From the NCBI RefSeq assembly GCF_001420595.1, contig NZ_LJIX01000006.1, positions 1,057,361-1,121,360 of the forward strand: a DNA stretch of 64,000 bases, given 5' to 3'. The notes under the pieces were generated by a model. The model saw only the letters and a program-made list of their open reading frames with translations. It did no database searches and had not been told where the DNA came from. Positions 25,572 through 33,935 of the stretch are shown here, piece after piece. The stretch is from Cytobacillus solani (lineage in GTDB: Bacteria > Bacillota > Bacilli > Bacillales > Cytobacillaceae). The first letter of the stretch is position 1. Each line of letters starts with the position of its first letter. The position numbers and the translations under genes are program-made.

Positions 25572-26009
25572 TTGAAAATTTCAATACAAGAAATAAGTAG
25601 AGAACTGGAAGAAGAAATCCTCATTATGTGTCATGAGGTAGATGAAGAAATACGTGAAATCGTAAGTAAATTAAAAACTGAACCCCTCATAATAATCGGA
25701 TATCAAAATGATCGAGTTCATCGTATTAATCTTAGAGATATCTATTATTTTGAGGCAGTTGACGGAAAGGTTTTTCTTTACTGCAAGGATAACGTTTTTG
25801 AGGTGAAACATAAGCTTTATGAGTTAGAGGAAATATGTAAAGAAAAGGACTTTTTCCGTGCAACCAAATCAACCATACTAAACATAGTTAAAATTTCATC
25901 CGTTCACCCTTCCTTTAATGGCCGATTCGAGGCAGTGCTTGATAATGGGGAACGTGCTGTTATATCAAGGCAGTATGTGCCGGTCCTTAAAAAAATGCTT
26001 GGATTGTAA
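25572..26009 (+). CDS. LytTR-domain DNA-binding regulator
   Basis: 145 aa. TTG 25572 lies 4 bases after GGGTGAT; GTG 25560 is an alternative. After a helical N-terminus, a LytTR domain spans about residues 45-140: RINLRDIYYFEAVDGKVFLYC, FFRATKSTILNI and NGERAVISRQYVPVLKKMLG. No receiver domain is present. Such free-standing LytTR proteins normally pair with a DUF3021 membrane protein, as here, and regulate the operon themselves, with the membrane partner acting as inhibitor. Confidence 0.9.
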   Translation: MKISIQEISRELEEEILIMCHEVDEEIREIVSKLKTEPLIIIGYQNDRVHRINLRDIYYFEAVDGKVFLYCKDNVFEVKHKLYELEEICKEKDFFRATKSTILNIVKISSVHPSFNGRFEAVLDNGERAVISRQYVPVLKKMLGL

Positions 26010-26025
26010 AAGGTGGGATACATAT

Positions 26026-26460
26026 ATGAAACTTTCTGAATTTATACGAAACATGGTTAAGGATTTCTTGATCATCTTCGCATCTATAATCATTATAATT
26101 ACTATTTTGCGACAAATATATGATCCTACTATGGCCTTTGACTTGAAATCGATTTATATCATTATGGCATTCTCATTTGTAAGTGTATTAATGGGATTTA
26201 TTTTGTATTCTCCTAATGATATAAGTGAGAAGAAAATGCGTATAAGAATGGCTATTCATTTTTTTACCTTGGAGATTCTATTGATTACCATTGGGATCGT
26301 TTTTGGTATTGTGAAAAGTGGATTAGATGTAATTATTTTTGCACTGCAAATTGCTGTTATCTATATACTAGTTCGTCTGTTGTCATGGAAAAATGATATA
26401 AAAGAAGCCAAAGCAATTAACGAAAAACTAAAAACATTTAAGAAAAATGATAATGAGTAG
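26026..26460 (+). CDS. DUF3021 membrane protein, partner of LytTR regulator
   Basis: 144 aa from ATG 26026 behind AGGTGGGAT. Four transmembrane helices, followed by a charged C-terminal helix (KNDIKEAKAINEKLKTFKKN). The LytTR-DUF3021 pair is a common Firmicute regulatory cassette in which the membrane protein is thought to hold the regulator inactive. Starts 16 bases after the LytTR stop; a terminator follows. Confidence 0.88.
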   Translation: MKLSEFIRNMVKDFLIIFASIIIIITILRQIYDPTMAFDLKSIYIIMAFSFVSVLMGFILYSPNDISEKKMRIRMAIHFFTLEILLITIGIVFGIVKSGLDVIIFALQIAVIYILVRLLSWKNDIKEAKAINEKLKTFKKNDNE

Positions 26461-26500
26461 TCGAGAAATCATTATGCAGTTTTTTATTCAACAGATTGTT

Positions 26501-26533
26501 TTACGGTAAGCTTTATAGTTTACCGTTTTTTTG
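26501..26533 (+). terminator. Intrinsic terminator of the LytTR/DUF3021 operon
   Basis: ACGGTAA pairs with TTACCGT, followed by TTTTTTT. Confidence 0.85.
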
Positions 26534-26639
26534 CATCTTATTTGCCTGTAAAAGCAACTTACCGTTTTTCTATATACTTCTTTTCGGCCGCTTATTATGA
26601 TGAGTTCATAAAATTGATCGGAAAGAGGGAGTAACTACT

Positions 26640-27938
26640 ATGGCAAATTTAATATTATTGATCGTTTTGATTTTCGAGATTGCTTTTGCAATCAACTGTA
26701 TTGTAATGAAGCAAAACCATCAAAAAACAAAGAATTGGATTAGGATTGCTATTTTTATAACATTTGTCATTCTCACACTTTCCTCTGTGATTGTGTGGAG
26801 TTTACGCTGGGTAATGCTAGGTATACTGCTTCTCCTATTAGCGGGAAAGGCGACAGTTTCTCTTATTCGTAATAAGGAAAACAAAAAATATAAAACGTCT
26901 AAAATTGTGTGGAAATCCATTGGAATGATAGTTGTAACAGTATTTTCACTTGCACCTGCAATTGTTTTTCCGCAGCATAAATCACCAAAAGTAACTGGTG
27001 AATATCAAGTGGCAACCGCTACTTACACATATACGGATAAAAACCGTATGGAAGAATTTACGGATAAGGAGCAGCACAGGTTTGTGAATGTAGGGTTTTG
27101 GTATCCGAAAAACGGCAATGGCATATACCCACTTTTGGTGTTCTCACATGGAGCATATGGCATTAAGGATGGCAATAGCTCTACCTATACTGAACTTGCA
27201 AGCCACGGTTATGTAGTCGTTTCCATCGATCATCCTTATCATTCCTTCTATACTCGTTCAGAGGATGGAACAGTAACTATGATCAATTCAGATTTTAGCC
27301 AAGAAGTCGAAAATATGAATAGAGGCATGTACTCGAATGAAGAACTGTACAATATCATTCAAAAATGGATGAAACTGCGAACAGACGATATGAATTTTGT
27401 CATTGATACAATCCTTAAAAAAGCTAAAAATGATAATAATCCCCTTTATCAACATATCAATACAGAGAAAATTGGTGTGTTCGGGCACTCAATGGGAGGT
27501 GCCGCAAGCGTATGGCTAAGCAGAGAGCGCGATGATGTGAGTGCAGTAGTAAATATCGATGCCCCTTTCTTTAGTGAACTTGTTTATAACAAAGCAGATA
27601 ATAATTTTATGGCAAGCAGCAAAGCCTACACAACCCCACTTTTTAACATTTATTCGGACGATGTTTGGAGACAACTGGATAGTACTCCTGTTTATGTAGC
27701 AAACAAACTCAACAATAAACAGTTCGAAGGAGCATATACTACTCATTTTAAAGGGGCAAAACATTTAAGCTTGACCGATTTACAGCTTTTCTCTCCTATA
27801 CTTGCAAATACGCTACAAGGTGGAAAAGCTAACATCGATCCGTATTACTGCATTGAAATGGAAAATGAATTAATTCTTGAATTTTTTGACTATGAATTAA
27901 AAGCCATTGGTCATTTCAATCCCAAGAAGACATATTGA
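26640..27938 (+). CDS. Membrane-anchored alpha/beta hydrolase (PAF-acetylhydrolase-like)
   Basis: 432 aa; ATG behind GAGGGAG. Four transmembrane segments occupy residues 1-110, then a hydrolase domain: LLVFSHGAYGIKDG (oxyanion), VVSIDHPYHSF, GVFGHSMGGAASVWLS (catalytic Ser), VNIDAPFF (Asp region) and KGAKHLSLTD (His). The pattern fits the PAF-AH/dienelactone-hydrolase-like group, acting on ester bonds at the outer face of the membrane. Single gene. Substrate unknown. Confidence 0.85.
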   Translation: MANLILLIVLIFEIAFAINCIVMKQNHQKTKNWIRIAIFITFVILTLSSVIVWSLRWVMLGILLLLLAGKATVSLIRNKENKKYKTSKIVWKSIGMIVVTVFSLAPAIVFPQHKSPKVTGEYQVATATYTYTDKNRMEEFTDKEQHRFVNVGFWYPKNGNGIYPLLVFSHGAYGIKDGNSSTYTELASHGYVVVSIDHPYHSFYTRSEDGTVTMINSDFSQEVENMNRGMYSNEELYNIIQKWMKLRTDDMNFVIDTILKKAKNDNNPLYQHINTEKIGVFGHSMGGAASVWLSRERDDVSAVVNIDAPFFSELVYNKADNNFMASSKAYTTPLFNIYSDDVWRQLDSTPVYVANKLNNKQFEGAYTTHFKGAKHLSLTDLQLFSPILANTLQGGKANIDPYYCIEMENELILEFFDYELKAIGHFNPKKTY

Positions 27939-28220
27939 TTTTGTATCTAAATAGACGTTTGTACAAAATTACTGCCATATTTTTTTGTATTGTAACTAAT
28001 AACTTAATAAGGGTAATTGTAAAATAAAAAAATGTTTTTGAGAAATCTAAAATAAAATACAATCATTTTGCGTACATTTTTTTTATTATATCCTAATGAA
28101 TGTTAAGAAGGTTTAACGCTTATTTTCGTAGAACTTATTGTACAAAAGGCAGTAGCTTTGAATTTTCCTAGCAATGCTTGATGAGAGATTACATCTATTT
28201 TCCAAGAGGAGGGGATTACC

Positions 28221-28742
28221 ATGATCATTAAAATGACAAAATCTAATATGAATGATTTTAATAAATCGAATGAAGGTTTCATTGTTACTGGGAGAATTCT
28301 ACCTACATATGAAAACAATGTTTGGGAATTTACGGAGGAGGTCTTTTCTGAGCCATATTTCAAGAAATATGAAGATGAAGAAATGGATGACAGCTATATT
28401 GAAGAAGAAGGGAAGGTTGTTTATTTCTTTTATGCTGAAAATACCTGTATTGGTCAGATTAGAATACGATCTAGCTGGAATGGATATGCCTTTATTGAAG
28501 ATATTGCTGTCGCTGAAGAATATCGAAAAAAGGGAGTTGGAACAGCATTATTGAATAAAGCGATTGAATGGGCAAAGGAGAATAACCTTTGTGGTCTTAT
28601 GCTAGAAACGCAAGATATTAATGTTTCAGCTTGCCATTTTTATGCCAAAAATAACTTTGTCATCGGTGCAATTGATACGATGCTTTATTCAAACTTACCA
28701 ACTGCTAAAGAAATTGCAATCTTTTGGTATTATAAATTTTAA
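28221..28742 (+). CDS. satA: Streptothricin N-acetyltransferase SatA-like
   Basis: 173 aa, GNAT fold, behind GAGGAGGGG. It resembles Bacillus SatA (YyaR) closely over its full length as I recall it: GRILPTYENNVWEFTEEVFS, SSWNGYAFIEDIAVAEEYRK, GVGTALLNKAIEWAKEN and the tail EIAIFWYYKF. SatA acetylates the beta-lysine of streptothricin and confers resistance. It ends 25 bases before the methyltransferase gene and may be co-transcribed with it. The roughly 280 bases upstream (27939-28220) hold nothing else I can recognise. Confidence 0.88.
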   Translation: MIIKMTKSNMNDFNKSNEGFIVTGRILPTYENNVWEFTEEVFSEPYFKKYEDEEMDDSYIEEEGKVVYFFYAENTCIGQIRIRSSWNGYAFIEDIAVAEEYRKKGVGTALLNKAIEWAKENNLCGLMLETQDINVSACHFYAKNNFVIGAIDTMLYSNLPTAKEIAIFWYYKF

Positions 28743-28767
28743 TGTTTTTTACACAGGAGGGAATGAA

Positions 28768-29490
28768 ATGAAAGATTTTACGAGAGAGATTTATAATAAG
28801 TTAGCCAATACCTATCGATACGATGTTGATGAAGGGAGTCCCTATAACGCCTATTATGAACGCCCAGCTATGATGGCAGCTTTGCCTCCTGAATTAAAGG
28901 GGAAAAAGATACTTGATGCAGGATGTGCAGCTGGATGGTATTCTTCTCAATTATTGCATCAAGGGGCAGTTGTGACGGGTATAGACGTAAGTCCTGAAAT
29001 GGTGAAAGCAGCGAAGCAGCGATTAGGGGATGCAGCAGCATTTCTTTGTCAGGACCTTCAAGAAGCCCTGCCATTTAAGGATGATTCCTTTGATATAATT
29101 ATCAGCTCACTGACGCTTCATTATCTAAAGGATTGGACTTACACTTTTCAAGAATTCAATCGCATTCTAAAAGCAGGCGGGACTTTAATATTTTCCGTTC
29201 ATCACCCATTTATGGACTATACGAGATTCAAGTGTGAAGATTACTTTGAAACCCAAGTCTTATCAGAAACCTGGAACAAACCTAATATGACCATTGATGT
29301 CAGCTTTTACAGAAGACCCTTGCAAAGCATCGTAAATGAAACAACCGAATATTTTAATCTCAATCAGCTGATTGAACCCCAACCCCAAGAAAAGATGAAA
29401 GAAGTGAAGGAAACAGCTTATAACTACCTCATGACCAGTCCCCATTTCCTTATCGTAAAGGCAGCGTCAAAAAAGTCAATGGAATACTAG
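28768..29490 (+). CDS. Class I SAM-dependent methyltransferase
   Basis: 240 aa from ATG 28768 behind ACAGGAGGG; the longer open frame overlaps satA and was rejected. Motif I LDAGCAAGWYSSQL, post-I GIDVSPEMV, motif II DIIISSLTLHYL and motif III LKAGGTLIFSVHHP are all intact. Looks like a small-molecule methyltransferase (Methyltransf_11 type). Substrate unknown. Shares a short intergenic space with satA. Confidence 0.88.
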   Translation: MKDFTREIYNKLANTYRYDVDEGSPYNAYYERPAMMAALPPELKGKKILDAGCAAGWYSSQLLHQGAVVTGIDVSPEMVKAAKQRLGDAAAFLCQDLQEALPFKDDSFDIIISSLTLHYLKDWTYTFQEFNRILKAGGTLIFSVHHPFMDYTRFKCEDYFETQVLSETWNKPNMTIDVSFYRRPLQSIVNETTEYFNLNQLIEPQPQEKMKEVKETAYNYLMTSPHFLIVKAASKKSMEY

Positions 29491-29614
29491 CTTTTGTGGG
29501 TAATAAGGGATATTCCTTTAAATTTTTGATCGCCACAAATGTTATCAGAACTAAAGCTAATACAGTACTGGTTGTAAACAGTTAGGTGTAGAATTTCATT
29601 TCTATTTCACTGAA

Positions 29615-29654
29615 GGGCTGCTATTCTTCCAAGGGGAGAGTAGCTTTTTTTTCT
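29615..29654 (+). terminator. Intrinsic terminator of the satA-methyltransferase unit
   Basis: GCTGCTATTCT pairs with AGAGTAGCT, followed by a run of eight T. Confidence 0.8.
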
Positions 29655-29812
29655 TAGCAAAAAGAGTTTTCCTGAATGAATAAATAAAGCATTACCAAAT
29701 AGGCTTTGATTCAGATTTTGCCTAAACATACGTAGGTGTTTCTTGTTTGAAGTAACTGAAAATTAAAACTTTATAATGTGATAAACGTATAATTATTAAA
29801 GGGGGGATTTAT

Positions 29813-29983
29813 ATGTGGTGGTTTATTAAATTAACTGTGGGAATATTGTTGTTTTCTTTATGGATCGATTGCAGAAGGAAGAAAAGAAGAAATGATAAGC
29901 ATACCATGAGCATTGATCCTAGTATAAACAAAGGAAAAGTGGGTAGTGATTGGAATAGTGGGGATGGTCCCGCTGGATTCTAA
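29813..29983 (+). CDS. Small membrane-anchored protein, 56 aa
   Basis: ATG 29813 behind AAGGGGGGAT. WWFIKLTVGILLFSLWI is a membrane helix, followed by a basic CRRKKRRNDKH and a polar tail ending GDGPAGF. Located 36 bases before the DUF6054 gene, probably the same operon. Function unknown. Confidence 0.6.
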   Translation: MWWFIKLTVGILLFSLWIDCRRKKRRNDKHTMSIDPSINKGKVGSDWNSGDGPAGF

Positions 29984-30019
29984 AGGTTGAAATACTATTT
30001 AGCAAGGGGAGATGGGATC

Positions 30020-30355
30020 ATGGCAAAGTATGAAAACACATTGACTGGTGAATTTGAGAAAGTAGTTAAGCATTTGGAAAACGATATTGGCAATAGTGGA
30101 ATCAGCATGAAATTAGTTGATGATAGTAATCATATGATGGGGACTACTAAAATAGCTGTGCGAGTCTATGATAAATATTTTATGAGAAATGGCAACAGAG
30201 CAAGTTTGAGCCTAACTGTAGTTGGTGATAACCATAATATTTTTATTTCAGCTATTGGAGCTGGCGGAGGAAGCGGAGTTTTTTTAAACTTTAGTCTTGG
30301 GACTGAAAACGAAATGGTAGAAATCGTGAAAAAAAGTGTAGAACAAATGAAATAA
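30020..30355 (+). CDS. DUF6054-like protein
   Basis: 111 aa from ATG 30020 behind AAGGGGAGATG. It features MAKYENTLTGEFEKVVKHLE at the start and a glycine-rich IGAGGGSGVFLNFSLGTENE, fitting the DUF6054 family of small Firmicute proteins of unknown function. Probably translated with the preceding 56-aa protein. Confidence 0.65.
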   Translation: MAKYENTLTGEFEKVVKHLENDIGNSGISMKLVDDSNHMMGTTKIAVRVYDKYFMRNGNRASLSLTVVGDNHNIFISAIGAGGGSGVFLNFSLGTENEMVEIVKKSVEQMK

Positions 30356-30465
30356 ACTTCATTCTATGTCTGAGGTGGATGAACGATATAGATGGTTCTC
30401 ATTGTAATCTGGAGACACTTTTTTCACTTATTATATAGAAACAAATGGATCAACATCACTCAACA

Positions 30466-30506
30466 TATAAAAAGGGATTGTCCTATAACCAGACAACCCA
30501 TTTTTG
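30466..30506. terminator. Bidirectional terminator between DUF6054 and ydaG
   Basis: AAAAAGGGATTGTC pairs with GACAACCCATTTTT. Serves both converging transcripts. Confidence 0.7.
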
Positions 30507-30509
30507 CTG

Positions 30510-30989
30510 TTAATGATTCAATTCAACCGTTTCATTCCCATCAGTCGATTTAGCGCTTTGCCCTGTCATGCGTTTATAGAGAAAGGCGATCTTCTTCGTA
30601 AAATTGCCGGTTTCCCAATATTCGGCTGATTCCGCTTTTACCTTGATCAAGACAACGTTCGGATCATCATAAGAGGTTTGCATGATTGTCTCATATGCTT
30701 TGCTCCACAACTCCTTTTTCTTGTCTAAATCCTCAACGATTTCTGCTCTTCCACGGACGGAAACATAGGATTTACCTGCATAAGCCACATTCACATCTTG
30801 ATCATGTTTAATTTCTTCATATTTATTCGTCTCTTTTTTCGTGAAAAACCATAAGTCCCCATCAAACTCAACTTCTTGTGTTTTCATAGGACGAGAAACA
30901 AGCCCTTCTTCCGTTACCGTAGTCAGCATGGCCGTGTCTACTTCTTTGATTAACTCTCTTAATGTTTCCATTTCTTCTTGTTTTATCAT
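30510..30989 (-). CDS. ydaG: General stress protein 26-like flavin/PNPOx-fold protein
   Basis: 159 aa. Split-barrel pyridoxamine-phosphate-oxidase fold with AMLTTVTEEGLVSRPMKTQE, DLWFFTKKETNKYEEIKHDQ, NVAYAGKSYVSVRGRAEIVE and AEYWETGNFTKK, matching YdaG/Gsp26 of Bacillus subtilis as I recall it. Likely binds a flavin or deazaflavin. In B. subtilis it is a SigB-dependent stress protein; no clear SigB promoter could be read here. Confidence 0.85.
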   Translation of the reverse strand: MIKQEEMETLRELIKEVDTAMLTTVTEEGLVSRPMKTQEVEFDGDLWFFTKKETNKYEEIKHDQDVNVAYAGKSYVSVRGRAEIVEDLDKKKELWSKAYETIMQTSYDDPNVVLIKVKAESAEYWETGNFTKKIAFLYKRMTGQSAKSTDGNETVELNH

Positions 30990-31298
30990 GTTTTTTCGTC
31001 ACCTCATTCATGTTTATAGAGGTATACTACCCTTTATACTAGCTTTTATTCTTATTAAATGGACTCAAACCAATTGGAAACAAAAGACCTGGAACAAATA
31101 GAGGATTTAAACGATTGAATGGCGAAAATACAAGGGCCTAAGAATTTACACAGTCATGTTGGAGCAATGGATTACTGTGGCAGCTTTTTTTCATCAACAC
31201 AAGGGCGACGTGAAACCTAAATGCTTAGAAAATCAATCTTTTTCAATCTGCCTCTAATATATATTAGGAGCGATGTCGTCGAAGAGGAGGAAATGCTC

Positions 31299-31832
31299 AT
31301 GCTAACAATAAGTGAAAAAGAAAATCTATTACTGAATAGCGACAACAATTTTAAAGCTTTACTTGAAATCATAGAATCCATCCCTAGCAGAAAAAGGGAC
31401 ATTTCTATTGAAACGCAAGAAAGAGATAAGAATTTTCGCGATGTCTTGATGCATCTGTATGAATGGCACGCAATGCTTGAGAGGTGGTATAGAGAAGGGA
31501 TGGATGGAGATACCCCTTTTGTTCCAGCACCTGGGTACAAATGGCGAACAATTAATCTATTGAATCGGCAAATTTTGGAAACCTATCAAGATGTAACATT
31601 CAATCAAGCGATAAAAAAATTGAAGCTAAGTCATAAAAGAGTGATGGAACTCATTCAATCACATACCAATGAAGAAATCATGACAAAGAAATACTATAAA
31701 TGGACAAAAACTAGTAATTTACACAGTTACTTTGCAGCAAACACTTCCGATCATTACATGTGGGCAATAAAGAAATGTGAAGCAATCGCAAAGTCTATAA
31801 AAGAAAGGAAAGAGGAGCATTTTGTGAATTAA
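31299..31832 (+). CDS. ClbS/DfsB-family four-helix bundle protein
   Basis: 177 aa from ATG 31299, 9 bases after GAGGAGG (ATG 31293 is only 3 away). It has TQERDKNFRDVLMHLYEWHA, GYKWRTINLLNRQILETYQD and FAANTSDHYMWAIKKCEAIA, fitting the ClbS/DfsB (DinB-like) family. ClbS of E. coli is a colibactin self-resistance hydrolase; most other members are uncharacterised. Single gene; role here unknown. Confidence 0.8.
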   Translation: MLTISEKENLLLNSDNNFKALLEIIESIPSRKRDISIETQERDKNFRDVLMHLYEWHAMLERWYREGMDGDTPFVPAPGYKWRTINLLNRQILETYQDVTFNQAIKKLKLSHKRVMELIQSHTNEEIMTKKYYKWTKTSNLHSYFAANTSDHYMWAIKKCEAIAKSIKERKEEHFVN

Positions 31833-31954
31833 TTTAAAGGGACTTTTTTAATATGGTATGATTGATAAATGGAACAGAATAATGCTCATTACTTTTGTAA
31901 TCGCTGTAATAAGAGTTCCAACTGTTGTTGTTTAAGCAGAAAGGAAATGATCTA

Positions 31955-32188
31955 TTGTTAAAAATTCTTCGTTTTGTATTTACCGTAATAACTTTTTTAA
32001 TTGCTTCATATGGACTGTTTACGGAAGATTTTACGTTTGGGAGTTTTATGATTTTTTTCTTAGCTCTAACCATGCTGGTTATGGGGTTAGAAGAATTTAA
32101 AAAAGGACACAAAGGAATGGGATGTCTTCTAATTGCTGTTTTTTTATTTTCATTTTTTGTATCAATAAAAGGATTCCTATTAAGCTGA
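31955..32188 (+). CDS. DUF3953 membrane protein (YczI-like)
   Basis: 77 aa from TTG 31955 behind AAAGGAAATG. Three transmembrane segments; TMLVMGLEEFKKGHKGMGCL is the conserved cytosolic loop of the YczI/DUF3953 family. Function unknown. Confidence 0.75.
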   Translation: MLKILRFVFTVITFLIASYGLFTEDFTFGSFMIFFLALTMLVMGLEEFKKGHKGMGCLLIAVFLFSFFVSIKGFLLS

Positions 32189-32276
32189 AGGGTGCGGTTG
32201 CAGAATCATGTAATCGCATTTTTATTTAAGACTCTGTTATTATTCATTGGTGATTTTCATGTAGGTCGAGAATTCA

Positions 32277-32461
32277 TAAGCGGAGAATTTCCGCCTAATG
32301 TATAAAGAGGAAGCTTAAGAAGCAGATATAAGCGGAAATATTCCGCTTAACTGCTCTAATTCAGATACAATCGCAAAATTTGGATACTATAACCGGAAAA
32401 ACTTCCTTTATTTTTAAGAAAATATGGGTGTTTCCCAATTTAAACGGAATTTTTCCGTTTA
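32277..32461. repeat. Three palindromic intergenic repeats (AAGCGGAAAnTTTCCGCTT type)
   Basis: Related near-palindromes occur at 32277-32298 (TAAGCGGAGA/TTTCCGCCTA), 32329-32349 (TAAGCGGAAA/TTCCGCTTA, almost perfect) and 32441-32461 (TAAACGGAA/TTCCGTTTA). A weaker variant starts near 32389. They fill the gap after the YczI-like gene and look like a dispersed Bacillus intergenic element clustered in tandem. Confidence 0.7.
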
Positions 32462-32523
32462 TTTTTTAAATACAGTAAAATCAATATTCAGTTATAACAG
32501 AGCCTTATTACAAAAGCGGTGAA

Positions 32524-32747
32524 AACAAGTATTAGGCGTCAATCAGGCTAAATGGATTGAAGGTGAAGGGCTGATTTTGCACTTAAGATTGGTCATTGGA
32601 TGGGTACCGCCTCCATTTTTTCTTGTGATGATCGTCACGAAATTGTCAGCACATTTGGCGTATTCTTTTAACAAGAAAGAGATTGACGCTATTATAGAGT
32701 ATAGTGAGGATATTGAGGAGGGATGGGAGGATGGAGGCTTTAATTAA
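32524..32747 (+). pseudogene. Remnant of the region upstream of the hemerythrin gene
   Basis: Clearly homologous to about 35575-35770: shared runs include ATTGG.CATTGGATG, TTCTTGTGATGATC.TCAC, AAATTGTCAG and GGCGTATTCTTTTAA, and it ends in GAGG.ATGGGAGGATGGAGGCTT. The hemerythrin coding sequence then breaks off after EEGWEDGGF at TAA. It is a truncated copy of the cassette found intact at 35.6-36.4 kb. Confidence 0.65.
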
Positions 32748-32825
32748 GCAATAGAAAAAAATCACCATGCACGCATCGTGATTTTTCCATGAAGCAGGAC
32801 TTATCGAATGGTCTTTTCTATATTT

Positions 32826-33536
32826 CTACTTATTTGAATGCTTCTCTGACGGGATATTTCGTTGAAGCTCATTAATAAATTTATAAGTTAATGGTGCTTT
32901 TTCTTTTAACTCCTCATTAGTATCTGAACCAGCATAAAAATAGGCAAAAGCTTCGGCTAAATATTCTTCCTTGTAATCGAAATAGGGATTGTCGTTAAAA
33001 TCATCATGCTCTAGAGTGTGAATTTTGGTAAACTCATCAGAATAACTAATATTGTTAAATACATAATTATCAATGGCATGTGCTGTCTCATGAAGCTCAA
33101 GGTTTACAGAGCTATGCATTTTTTTATAACTATAGCCAATTCGTGCAACAACTGTCTGCCCTCCTATACCAGGTACATCATCCCAAGTATATGGAGTATG
33201 TTCCCATCCCCTAGGAACTTCTCCCTTTAAATATGCGTATTCTGGCAAATCAGTAAGAGGAAAATTGATAAATTTAACCTGAACCCCTTGCTTATACATA
33301 ACATTCAAAATATTAGTTGGAATGCTCCAGATACGATTAACCATATTTAAAGCCTCTTCCTGATCATAATCCCCTTTTGTTTCAACAATCACAACCCTTT
33401 CAAGGACATTATTCATTTTAAGTGATTGTGTATTTCCAGATTCCCCTAAAGCAGCAGTAGAAAAAGAGAATGTTAAAATAGTCGCCAATAATAGCGTGGA
33501 AAATGCCCTTTTTCCTTTCAGTAAGATATTCTTCAT
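32826..33536 (-). CDS. Secreted zinc metalloprotease, anthrax LF/Pro-Pro endopeptidase (M34) type
   Basis: 236 aa with a signal peptide (residues 1-31, ending AALGES). HETAHAID supplies the HExxH zinc site, and EEYLAEAFAYFY about 40 residues on supplies the third ligand Glu. Length, the GWEHTPYTWDDVPGIGG region and a single catalytic domain match Zmp1/PPEP-1 of Clostridioides, which cleaves Pro-Pro bonds in surface adhesins. It lacks the multidomain parts of lethal factor, so it is not a toxin of that kind. The natural substrate here is unknown. Confidence 0.82.
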   Translation of the reverse strand: MKNILLKGKRAFSTLLLATILTFSFSTAALGESGNTQSLKMNNVLERVVIVETKGDYDQEEALNMVNRIWSIPTNILNVMYKQGVQVKFINFPLTDLPEYAYLKGEVPRGWEHTPYTWDDVPGIGGQTVVARIGYSYKKMHSSVNLELHETAHAIDNYVFNNISYSDEFTKIHTLEHDDFNDNPYFDYKEEYLAEAFAYFYAGSDTNEELKEKAPLTYKFINELQRNIPSEKHSNK

Positions 33537-33749
33537 ATTAATCCTCCTAAATTTAGTAGTATTTAAGTAAAAAATATTCTATTGAATTCAGTAGTTTCCC
33601 TTCATAATTGTTCATTTCAGGATAAAGTACCTAAGATATTTTTATTGTTTTAATAATTTCATAGAGTTATTGCATTATCGAAGGGATTAAGTACTTTGTA
33701 ACATTCTTTTTTCTTACGTATGATTAAAGGAATATATGAGGACAGGACT

Positions 33750-33773
33750 ATATTACTGAATATTCAGTAATAT
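33750..33773. promoter_or_regulatory. Perfect 24-base palindrome, candidate operator
   Basis: Half-site ATATTACTGAAT followed by its exact complement. It lies in the 400-base gap between the divergent protease and dipeptidase genes, about 160 bases upstream of the dipeptidase start and about 210 from the protease start. Likely a dimeric repressor site; the regulator is not identified. Confidence 0.55.
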
Positions 33774-33935
33774 TTGAAAATGGCAAAGCACGGTTATATA
33801 ATGATCTAAACGACAAGAATCACTTGCTTCTAAATCATAGGAATGAATGGAGGGATTTACTTCTAAATAGTAACTCATCTAGTGAAAACGATCATAGCAA
33901 GATTTATAGTGTACGAACTTACGAGGAGGTTTTTC

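Noticed and set aside
30990-31100. SigB promoter for ydaG
   Set aside because: A GTTTGA and a GGGTAG occur upstream, but the spacing of more than 30 bases is far from the SigB consensus.
31869-31961. 30-aa cysteine-rich ORF (MEQNNAHYFCNRCNKSSNCC...)
   Set aside because: Cys spacing is suggestive, but there is no ribosome binding site and it overlaps the start of the YczI-like gene; probably chance.
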